Below, in pieces: positions 14,845-27,961 of a stretch of DNA of 64,000 nt. A model generated the notes under the pieces. The model worked only from the letters and a program-made list of their open reading frames with translations. It was not told the DNA's origin and did no database searches. Made by a program: the position numbers and the translations under genes. The stretch comes from Pyrus communis (Eukaryota; Streptophyta; Magnoliopsida; Rosales; Rosaceae), in assembly GCF_963583255.1 (NCBI RefSeq), contig NC_084803.1, forward strand, positions 14,891,428 to 14,955,427, written 5' to 3'. Numbering within the stretch: the stretch's first letter is position 1; each line of letters starts with the position of its first letter.

Positions 14845-15439
14845 TAGTCTGCAGTTTTTTGTGCAGATTGCAATCTGTGCAGTTTTGTGCAGATTGCAAT
14901 CTGTGCAGTTTGCAATCTGTGAATATGTACAATTTTTTTTTTTCTTTCAAACAACCAAAAAAAAAAAAAAAGGACCCGTGGACCCGCCCCGAACCGGCCC
15001 GTTTCAACCGGGCCGGGTAATGTCCGGTTCTTATATTAAAAAATGTAATCCCCGGCCCGGCCCGCCCCGTTCCCTTTGAACCTAGGTCCGGTCCGGTCCC
15101 TTCAAAATTGGGCCCGGCCCGGCCCATGCCCAGCCCTAGCATGACCTTCTTGTCGATGTTCTTAAGTTATGGGGTAGAGTTGGTGATTAGGCACTGGGTT
15201 TGGAAGTGATGACCTGATGGGCATGGTGATTACTGTTACTTAGTGAAGGTCATGCTTCCATAACCTTCTATTGAATTTAGAGACAAAGAAAGCCCTAGTT
15301 AATTTAACAAAAAAATTAACTGGGGCTTAATCGATGTAACATTTTTAATAGGTTGGGTACTAGTTTGAAATGTTTAAAAATGTTGAGACCAATTTGAAAT
15401 GACATTAAAACGTTAGAGAATTTTCGGTACTTAATACTT

Positions 15440-15625
15440 TTTTTTTTTTTGTTTTTTTGGGTAAACGATAGTATTTCTATTAAGAGGGAAGGGGGTATGC
15501 TAAGTCTCACAATGAGCTAGCAACAATGTGGTTCAAATTCGCCTTTGGCGAAAATCAAACCTAAGATCTCTCGCTTACAAGTGAAAAGGAATATCACTAG
15601 ACCGTAGTACTAAGTGATTACTTTT
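15440..15625 (-). repeat. tRNA-derived SINE, copy 1
   Basis: Reading the minus strand: a box A-like GGTCTAGTGATATTCC, a box B-like GGTTTGATTTTCG, a body with CGAATTTGAACC and a 3' A tail, seen here as the T run at 15440-15465. It is about as long as, and clearly homologous to, the copy at 60690-60866. It abuts the right arm of the foldback element. Confidence 0.75.
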
Positions 15626-15802
15626 TTAGTTGTTATACTAAAGAAATAATCACCTATGTAATTTAAGTTTTATTAATGCAGTAGTTGTGAAGGGTCGAGA
15701 GCGTGACATGTGAATAATGTGGCTTATGTAGTCAACCCATGGTTACCACCAAAGGTCATTACTGACCGCCATGGCATGTGATGACAAGGGGCATAATGCA
15801 TT

Positions 15803-15910
15803 TGTGACGTCAATACCTGTAGTGGATACTAAAATCCATCATCTTTACTTGGCTTGTGTGACGTCAATACCTGTAGTTGATACTAAAATCCATCATCTTT
15901 ATTTGGCTCA
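15803..15910. repeat. 54-bp tandem duplication
   Basis: Two adjacent units each start TGTGACGTCAATACCTGTAG and end with CATCATCTTTA(C/T)TTGGCT, differing at very few positions. No coding content. The surrounding 15626-16050 shows nothing else. Confidence 0.8.
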
Positions 15911-16052
15911 TGCTGTTTATTGATGTCACCTACCCCAACACTAATCATCATGTGGTGTTACTAGTCTAAGTTTATATAAAGAATAAACGATGTTGTCAAT
16001 ATTTCATAAACATACTGTAGAATTATTCATATAAATAAAATTAAAAGAATTT

Positions 16053-16205
16053 TAACAAAAAAATTCCTGGTACTGTTTACTTTAACGAAAAACTACATTT
16101 TTACACTAAAAAATCAATCCTGGTACTATTCACATTATCCTTTATTTTGTCCTTATCGTTAAAACTCAAAGTTTTCAAACCATTTTCTTTAGTTTTCCTT
16201 AAAAT
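16053..16205. mobile_element. Short MITE, family shared with 46482-46630
   Basis: Contains GGTACTGTTTACTTTAACG, TTTTACACTAAAAAATCAAT and CCTTATCGTTAAAACTCAAA. The copy at 46482-46630 matches in the same order, which shows a dispersed repeat. Ends and target duplication were not resolved. Confidence 0.6.
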
Positions 16206-16552
16206 TAATTCTAATTCTATTAGAAAAGATGATGTTTTAAGAGATTTTGACGGTAAATAGTTTCTAAAATTTTGCGCCGATTTAGGCATAGGTGTTCTCA
16301 TGGTTTTCAATTTGGGTGGCACTTGCGTAATAGTCTCAAGTTTTGTTTCTACAATTTTCCCTTTTAATAAAAAATTGAAATTCGTCACTTAGTATTGGTC
16401 TAGTATTATTTTCATTTACTTAAGTAAGAAGTCTTAAGTATGAAATTTTAATAATGAATTGATGGACCAAAGTGCACACCAAGGTATAATTTACAGATGA
16501 GCTATAATTATTCCCTTAAGAAAGGTAAATTTGTCATAGCTCTTTTCAATAA

Positions 16553-17086
16553 GTTGGCGTCCTCCTCCTCAAGGCTATGTGAAGTTAAACTTTGATGGGT
16601 CGATTAGTTTGGAAAGAGCGGCAACTACTTTTGTTCTTAGAAATGAAGAGGGGCAACCGGTTAGAGCTGGTGCGTTGAACCTCGATGGTGCATCCATGTC
16701 AGCTACGGAGGTCGTTGCTTTAAGGAAGGGCTTATTTTCGCCAGGTGCAAAGGTGTGAAGAAACTGTTGTGGAAGGGGATTCCAAGCTGATCATCCAGAT
16801 GGTGCAAGGTGTTTGGATGCTCCCTTGGCATCTTAAACCTATTGTCAAGGATATCAAATGCCTAGCTTCTAAATCCACTATATTAGTTGGAAGCAATATC
16901 TTTAGGGAAGAAAATTTCATGGTAGAGGAGTTAGCTCATATGGCTCTCTATGTTGCTAACCCACATTTTTGGGATTATTGTCTTCCCTTATTGGCCATGG
17001 AGGCCTTTAAATTTGATTGTTTGAGAAGCAGTTGTATTAGAGATTTTTAAGTTTTAATAAATTTTTTCTTGATAAAAAAATAAAAT
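16553..17086 (+). mobile_element. 5'-truncated LINE with RNase H-like 3' end
   Basis: Inserted in the 3' flank of GLR copy 2 and absent from the flank of copy 1. The translation resembles the RNase H-like tail of plant non-LTR elements: GYVKLNFDGS, then ATEVVALRKGLF, a frame break near 16740, EGDSKLIIQMVQG and a C-terminus ending at 17050. An A-rich 3' end (GATAAAAAAATAAA) follows. Near-matching direct repeats TTTTCAATAA (16543-16552) and TTTTAAATAA (17087-17096) fit target-primed insertion. A domesticated RNase H-like gene is less likely because of the frame break and truncated start. Confidence 0.7.
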
Positions 17087-17244
17087 TTTTAAATAAACAA
17101 TCGTCGATTATGAGATTTGAACTCATAACATCTTCACACAAACACTTATATAATAACTATCTATTTGTCTATGACAAAAGTGCTTGTTTGAATTAAACTT
17201 ACATCAAGTGATTTAATTTTATACTAATTACAGTACTAAATTAA

Positions 17245-17576
17245 GGTCTGGTTTGGTACTAAGGTGATTTTGAAAAAAACTGGGAGCTGTTTTTGTGTTT
17301 GGTAAACATTCAGCTTCAGCTTTTTTTCACAGTTTTTGGTGAAAAAAAGTCAAAAACAAGAAGCTGCAAAACTCAACTTTGAAAAACCGGCTTTTTTCAC
17401 ATTTATTTTACATAAAAGTTTACCAAACACTATAATACTAATTTTTTTTTTTTTTTTCAAAAGCACTTTTACAAAAAAGTTTACCAAACACTCTGCTGCT
17501 TTATTTTACAGCTGCTTATTCTCACAGCACAGCAAAAACAGTTTTTTTTCAAAGCACAGCAATACCAAACCAACCC
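17245..17576. mobile_element. 332-bp MITE, PIF/Harbinger-like
   Basis: Ends GGTCTGGTTTGGTA and TACCAAACCAACCC are inverted repeats, flanked by TAA on both sides (17242-17244 and 17577-17579), the target duplication of Harbinger elements. The arms repeat AAGCTGAAGC/CAGCTGC and TTTACCAAACACT motifs. The empty site is seen beside GLR copy 1 near 2445-2455, so insertion postdates the GLR duplication. Confidence 0.75.
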
Positions 17577-17631
17577 TAAGTTTCTAATGTTTAGGCTTTT
17601 TGGCTTAGCAAAAGAGGGACTCATCATTTGT

Positions 17632-21094
<3,463 letters not shown>

Positions 21095-21106
21095 ATCAAT
21101 GTACAA

Positions 21107-21659
21107 AGAGTCGGGAATTTGAGAATTCTAGAGCCCCATTTTGAAGGCTCGCCTAGGACCTTCAAATTCTCAGGACCGACCCTGTTGTCAACACTGGATA
21201 CCTCAAGAGGATTTAAACCCATGCGGCCTCGAACATGAAGACTTCGAAACACCTCATCGGGACTTACAATGCCAACCTTTGCTACCGCCCATTGTGTTTA
21301 CCAACTTCCCAAGGGTGCTTAAAAGGATGAAGGAGATTCTTTACAAAAAAAAAATAAAATTATTGAGATTCAGTTCTAATGCAAAAGATCAGGCAACTGC
21401 AAAGCATACTAAAAATCTGAGTAACAAGGAATACTCAAACTATGAGGGAAAACTTTACTTGAGCCACCTACAAAAGGAAGGCTCTGATACCATCACGTAT
21501 AAAACCTATACAATAACTGGGATATACTCTTTAGGAGACTCAAACAAGGATATTTACTTTAAAAGAGAGGTTTATACAAACATTCAACTATTATTCAATT
21601 CTCCAATCTAATCTGCCTTCCTACAAACTTACACACATATTTATAGGCTTAAGAGGAAT
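21107..21659. other. Upstream region of GLR copy 2; gene-free
   Basis: Unlike the 5' flank of copy 1, so the duplication ends near the start codons or has diverged. GGACCGACCCTG and CTCGCCTAGGACCTTC near 21140-21190 look like the end of an old DNA transposon, reversed. No coding exon recognised. Confidence 0.4.
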
Positions 21660-22060
21660 TGTTGTGAGTTATATACTAGTTAAAGTGTAAATTTGTCCCA
21701 CATTGACGAAGTGCATATCTAATACCAATTGTAACTCCTATATATACTCCCACATTAATGAATATACAAGAAATTCCTAGATATTGTCATATATATTTTT
21801 GGTATTTACCATTTTTAGCTTAACTTAGCATCAGAGCAGTTTGCTCTTGGTAACCTGTGTGCTTTAATTTTGTGCCCACTTTTGTTGTGATTTCCTTTGT
21901 TAAAAAAATACATAATTAAAAAACAAGAAAAAAAAAGAAGAAGAATAGTGCCGTAAACAATGCCTCGCTACAGTGTAGTGAACAGTGCCTTGCTACAATG
22001 TCGTGAACAGTGCTCTACTACAATGTGTGAACAGTATTCTGGTAAATTGTTTTCATTCCG

Positions 22061-25000
22061 TTGCGCATCTTTTGTGCATATATTGTTTGTGGTTTAGTTA
22101 AAAGGCTCAATATAATCAGTGCTGTTATGCATCTTGGTGGAATAAATATATGGATAATTGATATTGGGGCCACTGATCATGTGACTAGTGACCCTAGAGT
22201 GTTTGATGAGTTATGTGACTATATTAGTGATCAATATATTACTAGTGCAAATGGAGCACCTTCCCCTATGAAAGGTGAAGACACTATCTCTCTTACTTCA
22301 ACCTTATCACTGGTCCATGTTTTACTTGTTCCTGATGTTAAGTGCAATCTTTTGTCGGTAGAAAAACTACTTGATACCTTATATTGTTCTGCTCACTTAT
22401 ACCCCACGTATTGTTATTTTCAAAACATTCACACTCACATGATAATTGGTCGTGGTAAAAGAATTAGGGGTTTGTACATCTTGACTATGGAGGATACTGT
22501 TGTTTCCAGTTCAAATAATCATCAAGTTTTAAGTGCTAAAGTGGATGACAGACATCAAATTTGGTTGTGGCATCGACGATTGGGACATCCATCATTCAGT
22601 TATATGAAGTATCTATTTCCTTCTTTGTTTCGCACTTGTAGTGATTTAGAGTTCAAGTGTGAAACATGTGTCATGGCTAAGAGTCATCGTGCTTCCTTTT
22701 CCATAAGTGATTCTAAAGCTACTTTACCATTTGATTTAATACATTCTGATATGTGGGGTCCGGCGAAGGTTACTTCTAATGGATTCCGTTGGTTTGTTAC
22801 TTTTATTGATGATTGTACTCGATTAACTTGGGTGTTCTTGATGAAGAATAAGAGTGATGTTCCTTTGTTTCTTCAAGAACTTTATGCAATGGTGATGTTC
22901 CTTTGCTACTCAGTTTCAGACCAAAGTTAAGGTCTTAAGGTCTGATAACGGAGGAGAATATGTGAATCACACTTTGGCATGCTTTTTTCATGATCCAGGT
23001 ATTACTCACCAGACGACTACTCCATTTACACCCTAACAAAATAGTGTGTCCGAACGGAAGAATCGTCAAATAATGGAGGTTGCCCACTCCTTGATGTTGG
23101 ATACATGTGTTCCTAATCATTTGTGGGGTCATGTTGTTTTGGTTGTTGTGTATTTGATAAATCGTGTTCCAAGTAAGGTTCTTGATTTTCAGACACTGCT
23201 TGATGCGCTACAAAAACATGTTTCTCTTGTTTATGTGTCCAAACTTCCTCCGAAGGTGTGTATTGCGTATGTGCATGTCTACTCTCATCAGCGAAGTAAA
23301 CTTGATGCGTGTGATTTCTGATGTGTATTTATTGGGTATGCTAACAATCCATTAGGCTATAAGTGTTATTATCCTCCGACTCAGAAAACTTATATTGCCA
23401 TGGATGTCACCTTCCACGAGGAAGTTTCGTATTTTGTGAAGCCCTCTTCTGACTCTCCACTTCAGGAGGGAGGAGGAGTGAAGTGCAGATTCAAAAAGAT
23501 GGTGATGATGTGTTACAGGCAGAGTTGGGGATATAACCTATTATGTTGTGTGATATTGATTAGTCGGATATAGATAGTGATCAGTTAACTCTCATTCACG
23601 AGACTATTTCTACTGACGACCGATCAGATATGCCCAACGAGTTGCATGTTGGTATGTCTGACGAATTACCTTTTGATGACCGGCTGTTTGCTACTGGTAT
23701 GTCTAACAAGTTGTCTGATGATGGTTCGTCTAATGATGATTCTTCTAACAATTTGGTACAAGATGGTGATATACATGAGGTAAATTCTGATGATTTTTTT
23801 ACTTATCAGTTGCCTCCATGAGCTAATCGTGGAAAACCTAAAGTACAATATGAGCCTGATATGCATGCCAAAGCCAAGTATCTTATCAACAATTTTGTGT
23901 TTGTCCAAACCATATGCATCTTACATATGTCAACTATCTATTGTATCCATTCCAACAAAATTGCACGATGCTTTGTCTGACCCAAATTGGGTTAATGCCA
24001 TGAAAGTGGAGATGGAAGCTTTGGAAAATAATTCCACTTGGGATTTGGTTCCTTTGCCAAACGAGAAGAAAGCTGTTGGATGTAGATTGGTGTTCATTAT
24101 TAAACACAAAGCAGATCGTTCTATTGACTGGTATAAAGCCAAATTAGTTGCTAAGAGTTATACTCAAACATATGGGGTGGACTATCAGGAGACTTTTGCT
24201 TCTGTTGCCAAACTTAATATTGTGCGTGTTCTTCTATCCTTATCAGCAAATCAAGATTAGCCTATGTTGCAGTTTGATGTTAAGAATGATTTCCTTAATG
24301 GTGATCTCAAGGAGGAATTTTATATGGATCTCCCACTGGTATCAGAATATTTCATGGAAAAGGTGTTGTGTGCAGATTGCGAAAGGGTTTGTATGGTTTG
24401 AAACAATCTCCTAGGGCGTGGTTTGGGAGGTTTATAAGTTCAATGTAGAAGTTTGAGTATGTCCAGAGTCATTTAGATCATACTTTGTTTCTAAAGTGAC
24501 AAAATGGTAAGCTAACTGCATTGATTATTTATGTTGATAACATGATAGTGACTGGTGATGATCAGAATGAGATACAACACCTTCAAAAGTACCTAGCTAC
24601 TGAATTTGAGATGAAAGAATTGGGTGAATTAAAGAATTTTCTTGGAATCGAGGTTGCACGATCCAAGCATGGTATTTTTATGTCTCAACGGAAGTATGTT
24701 CTTGATTTGTTAGATTGCAAACCTGTTGATACTCCGATTGAGCAAAATCATCGTCTAGGCTTATTTTCGGATCAAGTTCTTACTCATAAGGAACATTATC
24801 AGAGACTTATGGGGAGATTAATTTATTTGTCTCACACTCGCTGTCACATCCCGACCCGAGCCCCAACCACATCCCGAGCCCGACTCCACCGTAGCACGAT
24901 ATTGTCCGTTTTGGGCCCCGACCACACCCTCACGGTTTTGTTTTTGGGAACTCACACGAGAACTTCCCAGTGGGTCACCCATCATGGGGATTGCTCTCGC

Positions 25001-26867
25001 GTGCTACTCGTTTAACTTCGGAGTTTCGATGGAATCCGAAACCAGTGAGTTCCCAAAAGGTCTCGTGTTAGGTAGATATGGGAATATACATATAAGGCTT
25101 ACAGGATCCACTCCCCTGGGCAATGTGGGATGTTACAATTCACCCCTCTTAGGGGCCTAACGTCCTCGTCGGCACACTTCCGGCCAGGAATTGGTTCTGA
25201 TACCAAATTATCACATCCTGGCCCGGGCTCCCACCACATTCCGGGCCCGACTCCACCATAGCACGATATTATCCGTTTTGGACCCCGACCACGCCCTCAC
25301 AGTTTTGTTTCTGGGAACTCACACGAGAACTTCCCAGTGGGTCACCCATCATGGGGATTGCTCTCGCGTGCTACTCGCTTAACTTTTGAGTTCCGATGGA
25401 ACCTGAAACCAGTGAGTTCCCAAAAGGCCTCGTGTTAGGTAGAAATGGGAATATACATATAAGGCTTACAGGATCCACTCCCCTGGGCAATGTGGGATGT
25501 TACAATCCACCCCTCTTAAGGGCCCAACGTCCTCGTCGGCACACTTCCGGCTAGGAATTGGTTCTGATACCAAATTATCACATCCCGGCCCGGGTTCCCA
25601 CCACATTCCGGACCCGACTCCACCGTAGCACGATATTATCCGTTTTGGACCCCGACCACGCCCTCACAGTTTTGTTTCTGGGAACTCACACGAGAATTTC
25701 CCAGTAGGTCACCCATCATAGAATTGCTCTCGCGCGCTACTCGCTTAACTTCAGAGTTCCGATGGAACCCGAAGCCAGTGAGCTCCCAAAAGGCCTCGTG
25801 CTAGGTAAAGATGGGAATATACATATAAGGCTTACAAGATCCACTCCCCTAGGCAATGTGGGATGTTACAATCCACCTCTCTTAGGGGCTCAACGTCATC
25901 GTCGGCACACTTCCAGTCAGGGATTGGCTCTGATACCAAATTGTCATATCCCAGCCCGACCCCCACCACATCCCAGGCCCAACTCCACCGTAGCACGATA
26001 TTGTCTGCTTTGGGCCACGACCACACCCTCACGGTTTTGTTTCTGGGAACTCACAGGAAAACTTCCCAATAGGTCAGCCATCATGGGATTGCTCTCGCAC
26101 GCTACTTGTTTAACTTCAGAGTTCCGATGGTACCCGAAGCCAATGAGCTCCCAAAATGCCTCGTGCTAGGTAGAGATGAGAATATACATATAAGGCTTAC
26201 ATAATCCACTCCCATGGGCGATGAGGGTTGTTACACTCGCCTTGACATGGCTTATGCAGTTAGTGTGGTAAGTCAGTTTATGCACTAACCTAGTGAAGCT
26301 CATATAGATGCAGTAATCCGTATTTTGAGGTACTTGAAGATGGCTTCTGGCAGAGGCTTGGTTTTCTCTAAGAATGGTCACTTGAATGTCGAATGATATA
26401 CAAATGCAGATTGGGCAGGTTCTATCACTGACCGTCGATCTACATATGGATATTTTTCGTTTGTGGGTGGTAATCTAGTTACTTGGAGAAGCAAGAAACA
26501 AAAAGTGGTGGTTAGGTCAAGTGTTGAAGCTGAGTTTCGTGGTATGTCTCATGGTATATGTGAGTTGTTGTGGTTGAAAAATTTGTTGAGAGATCTTGGA
26601 TTTAAACTCAAGGGTGCTATGAAACTCCATTGTGATAACAAGGCTGCTAGCGAGATTGCTAATAATCCAGTGCAACATGATCAAACAAAACATGTGGAGA
26701 TTTTTCGACATTTCATCAAGGAGAAATTGGATGCTGGAATTATTATGTTTTCATTTGTGGGATCTAAAGATCAACTCGTTGATGTGCTTACTAAGGCTGT
26801 GTATAATAGTGTGTTTTCCAACTCACTTGACAAGTTGGGCATGCGTGGCATCTTTACTCCAGCTTGA
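22061..26867 (+). pseudogene. Copia pol polyprotein remains
   Basis: Pieces in order: a protease-like WIIDIGATDHV in which the catalytic DTG/DSG has become DIG (about 22150); the GAG-pre-integrase zinc-finger region WLWHRRLGHPS and CETCVMAK; integrase core FDLIHSDMWGP and FVTFIDDCTR; after a frame break SDNGGEY and SVSERKNRQIMEVAHS; a frame-broken C-terminal integrase region; reverse transcriptase KLVAKSYTQTYGVDYQETF, then IIYVDNMIVTG, where the catalytic YVDD has become YVDN (about 24530); and RNase H-like VVVRSSVEAEFRGM and LHCDNKAASEIA. Many frameshifts and stops. Cut at 24841 by the Cassandra array; the frame resumes at 26236 as LDMAYAVSVVSQF. Confidence 0.85.
24842..26235 (-). mobile_element. 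Cassandra TRIM retrotransposon array: four LTRs, three internal regions
   Basis: LTRs at 24842-25137, 25209-25504, 25576-25870 and 25942-26235 (294-296 bp each) alternate with three 71-bp internal regions. On the minus strand each LTR contains a 5S rRNA-like stretch (AACTCCGAAGTTAA, GCACGCGAGAGCAATCCC, GATGGGTGACC, CTGGGAAGTTCTC), the hallmark of Cassandra. Internal regions hold a primer site TTTGGTATCAGAACC and the purine tract AAGAGGGGTG. The whole array is bounded by one 5-bp duplication CTCGC (24837-24841 and 26236-26240). That fits one insertion followed by unequal LTR recombination. Non-coding. Confidence 0.92.
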
Positions 26868-27029
26868 GGAGGAGTATTTCGAGTTATATATTAGTTAAAG
26901 TACAAATAGTAGTCTATTGTCCAATTGTAACTCCTATATATATACTCCACTTTGGAAATTAATGAATATACAAGAAATTCTCATATATTGTCATATATAT
27001 TTTTGGTATTTATCATGCTTAGTTTAGCT

Positions 27030-27961
27030 GGAATTTTCACAAAGTTCTCTTAGAACTATGTTTTATTCTAGATAAGATTCATAACTTTATATCACACCAA
27101 ATACTATTCTAAGATTCTTGCTTTGCTTGTCACATCTCATCTTGTCATGTCTTAACATAAGTACTCGACTACTATAATGTTCTCTCAATAATAAAATGCT
27201 ATGTGTAAATTATTTACACATATTAGTACATAATTGACATGAAAAATAATAATTATAGTTTGTTCGTAACATAAAAGTCATTCAAGTTTTAGGGCTCATT
27301 ATAAATTTCAAATAGCCAAAAGCGCGTATAATATCATTTAAAATAGAATTTTACTAAAAAAAATTGGTCAACCTTTTCTTAATAAAAAAATTAACTTTTA
27401 TTTAATAAAAAAAAATTCTGAAACCTAATGTAAATGACAAAATAACAAGGCTCGCATTTTGTTAAAAAAAAAAAAAAATCTGGATTTGGATTCTATCCGA
27501 AATTTTTTTTGTGAGGATTTTAGGGATCTTTATATTCTATTCAATCATCGTACATCATACAGTCAGAAATCATTTTAAATTTTTTTTATCTAAAATTAAA
27601 TACAAATAGTACCTAATAAAAATTAATCACATAATATATAATGAACGAATAAAATGTGAAGATTCTTATAATCTTCGAAATCATAGAAGAGGTTCCTCAA
27701 CCTTTGCATCCAGAGGGCCACGCTGCCCACTCACCAACACTGATAAACTTTTGTTATCTCGTTTTTCTCGTGTGGCAGCTTTTTGCGGCGCCCACCTCTC
27801 TCTCATTGAAAATTGAATCGACCCATAAAGCAAAAAAGATTAGTCAATAATGAGGGCTTTCTTTTATTGGATTGTAATCTTCCACTTGAACCGACTTTGT
27901 TACATGTCCTTGGTTTCATAATTGGTGCAGATTCTCTAATACTGTCTGCTGTGTTTGGAAT
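27030..27961. other. Spacer with a diverged MITE
   Basis: AT-rich, no coding signal. About 27480-27692 is a degenerate relative of the MITE at 7166-7395: the left arm has GGATTTGGATTCTATCCG and GTGAGGATTTTAGGGATC, and the right arm has TGTGAAGATTCTTATAATC and AGAAGAGGTTCC. Its ends are too worn for a target duplication. Confidence 0.5.

Larger units (their letters stand above)
12902..15138. mobile_element. hAT-type element carrying a captured gene piece
   Basis: Terminal inverted repeats TAGGGTTGGGCA and TGCCCAGCCCTA are perfect over 12 bases and flanked by a perfect 8-bp target duplication GCATGACC (12894-12901 and 15139-15146), diagnostic of hAT elements. Both sub-terminal regions are very GC-rich arrays of CGGGT/CCGGCCC motifs (12915-13090 and 14975-15125). 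No transposase-like frame is visible in 2237 bp, so the element is non-autonomous. The middle contains a PYL-receptor fragment with an intron, tandem CT-rich repeats and microsatellites. Confidence 0.88.
10351..15437. mobile_element. Foldback element disrupted by a solo LTR and a hAT
   Basis: The right arm, 15301-15437, is the inverted complement of a left arm split into 10351-10403 and 12549-12638. Both share TTTTAATGTCATTTCAAATT, TCTCAAC and CCAGTTAATT when one is reversed. With both insertions removed the element is about 690 bp with about 140-bp arms. The right arm preserves the uninterrupted sequence at the LTR insertion point. Superfamily and outer target duplication were not resolved. 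Confidence 0.65.
21660..27029 (+). mobile_element. Decayed Ty1/copia retrotransposon
   Basis: Short LTRs: 21660-about 21824 and 26875-27029. They share AGTTATATA(C/T)TAGTTAAAG, CCAATTGTAACTCCTATATA, TGAATATACAAGAAATTC and ATATATTTTTGGTATTTA. A primer-binding-like site TTAGCATCAGAGC follows the 5' LTR, and a purine tract GAGGAGGAG precedes the 3' LTR. GGAAT flanks both ends (21655-21659 and 27030-27034). Coding order protease - integrase - reverse transcriptase - RNase H is the copia order. There is no recognisable gag; in its place 21945-22040 has four units like CTACAATGTCGTGAACAGTGC. A Cassandra array sits inside the pol region. Confidence 0.85.

Noticed and set aside
14825..15142. Minus-strand Gly/Pro/Arg-rich frame
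   Set aside because: Produced by the GC-rich sub-terminal repeats of the hAT element.
24950..25060. 5S rRNA gene (minus strand)
   Set aside because: Only part of 5S is present and diverged, repeated in each LTR of a retroelement; not a functional 5S gene.
24842..26235. Regular repeats with spacers resembling a CRISPR array
   Set aside because: Units are about 295 bp with 71-bp spacers that are themselves near-identical; content is Cassandra LTR and primer site, and the genome is eukaryotic.
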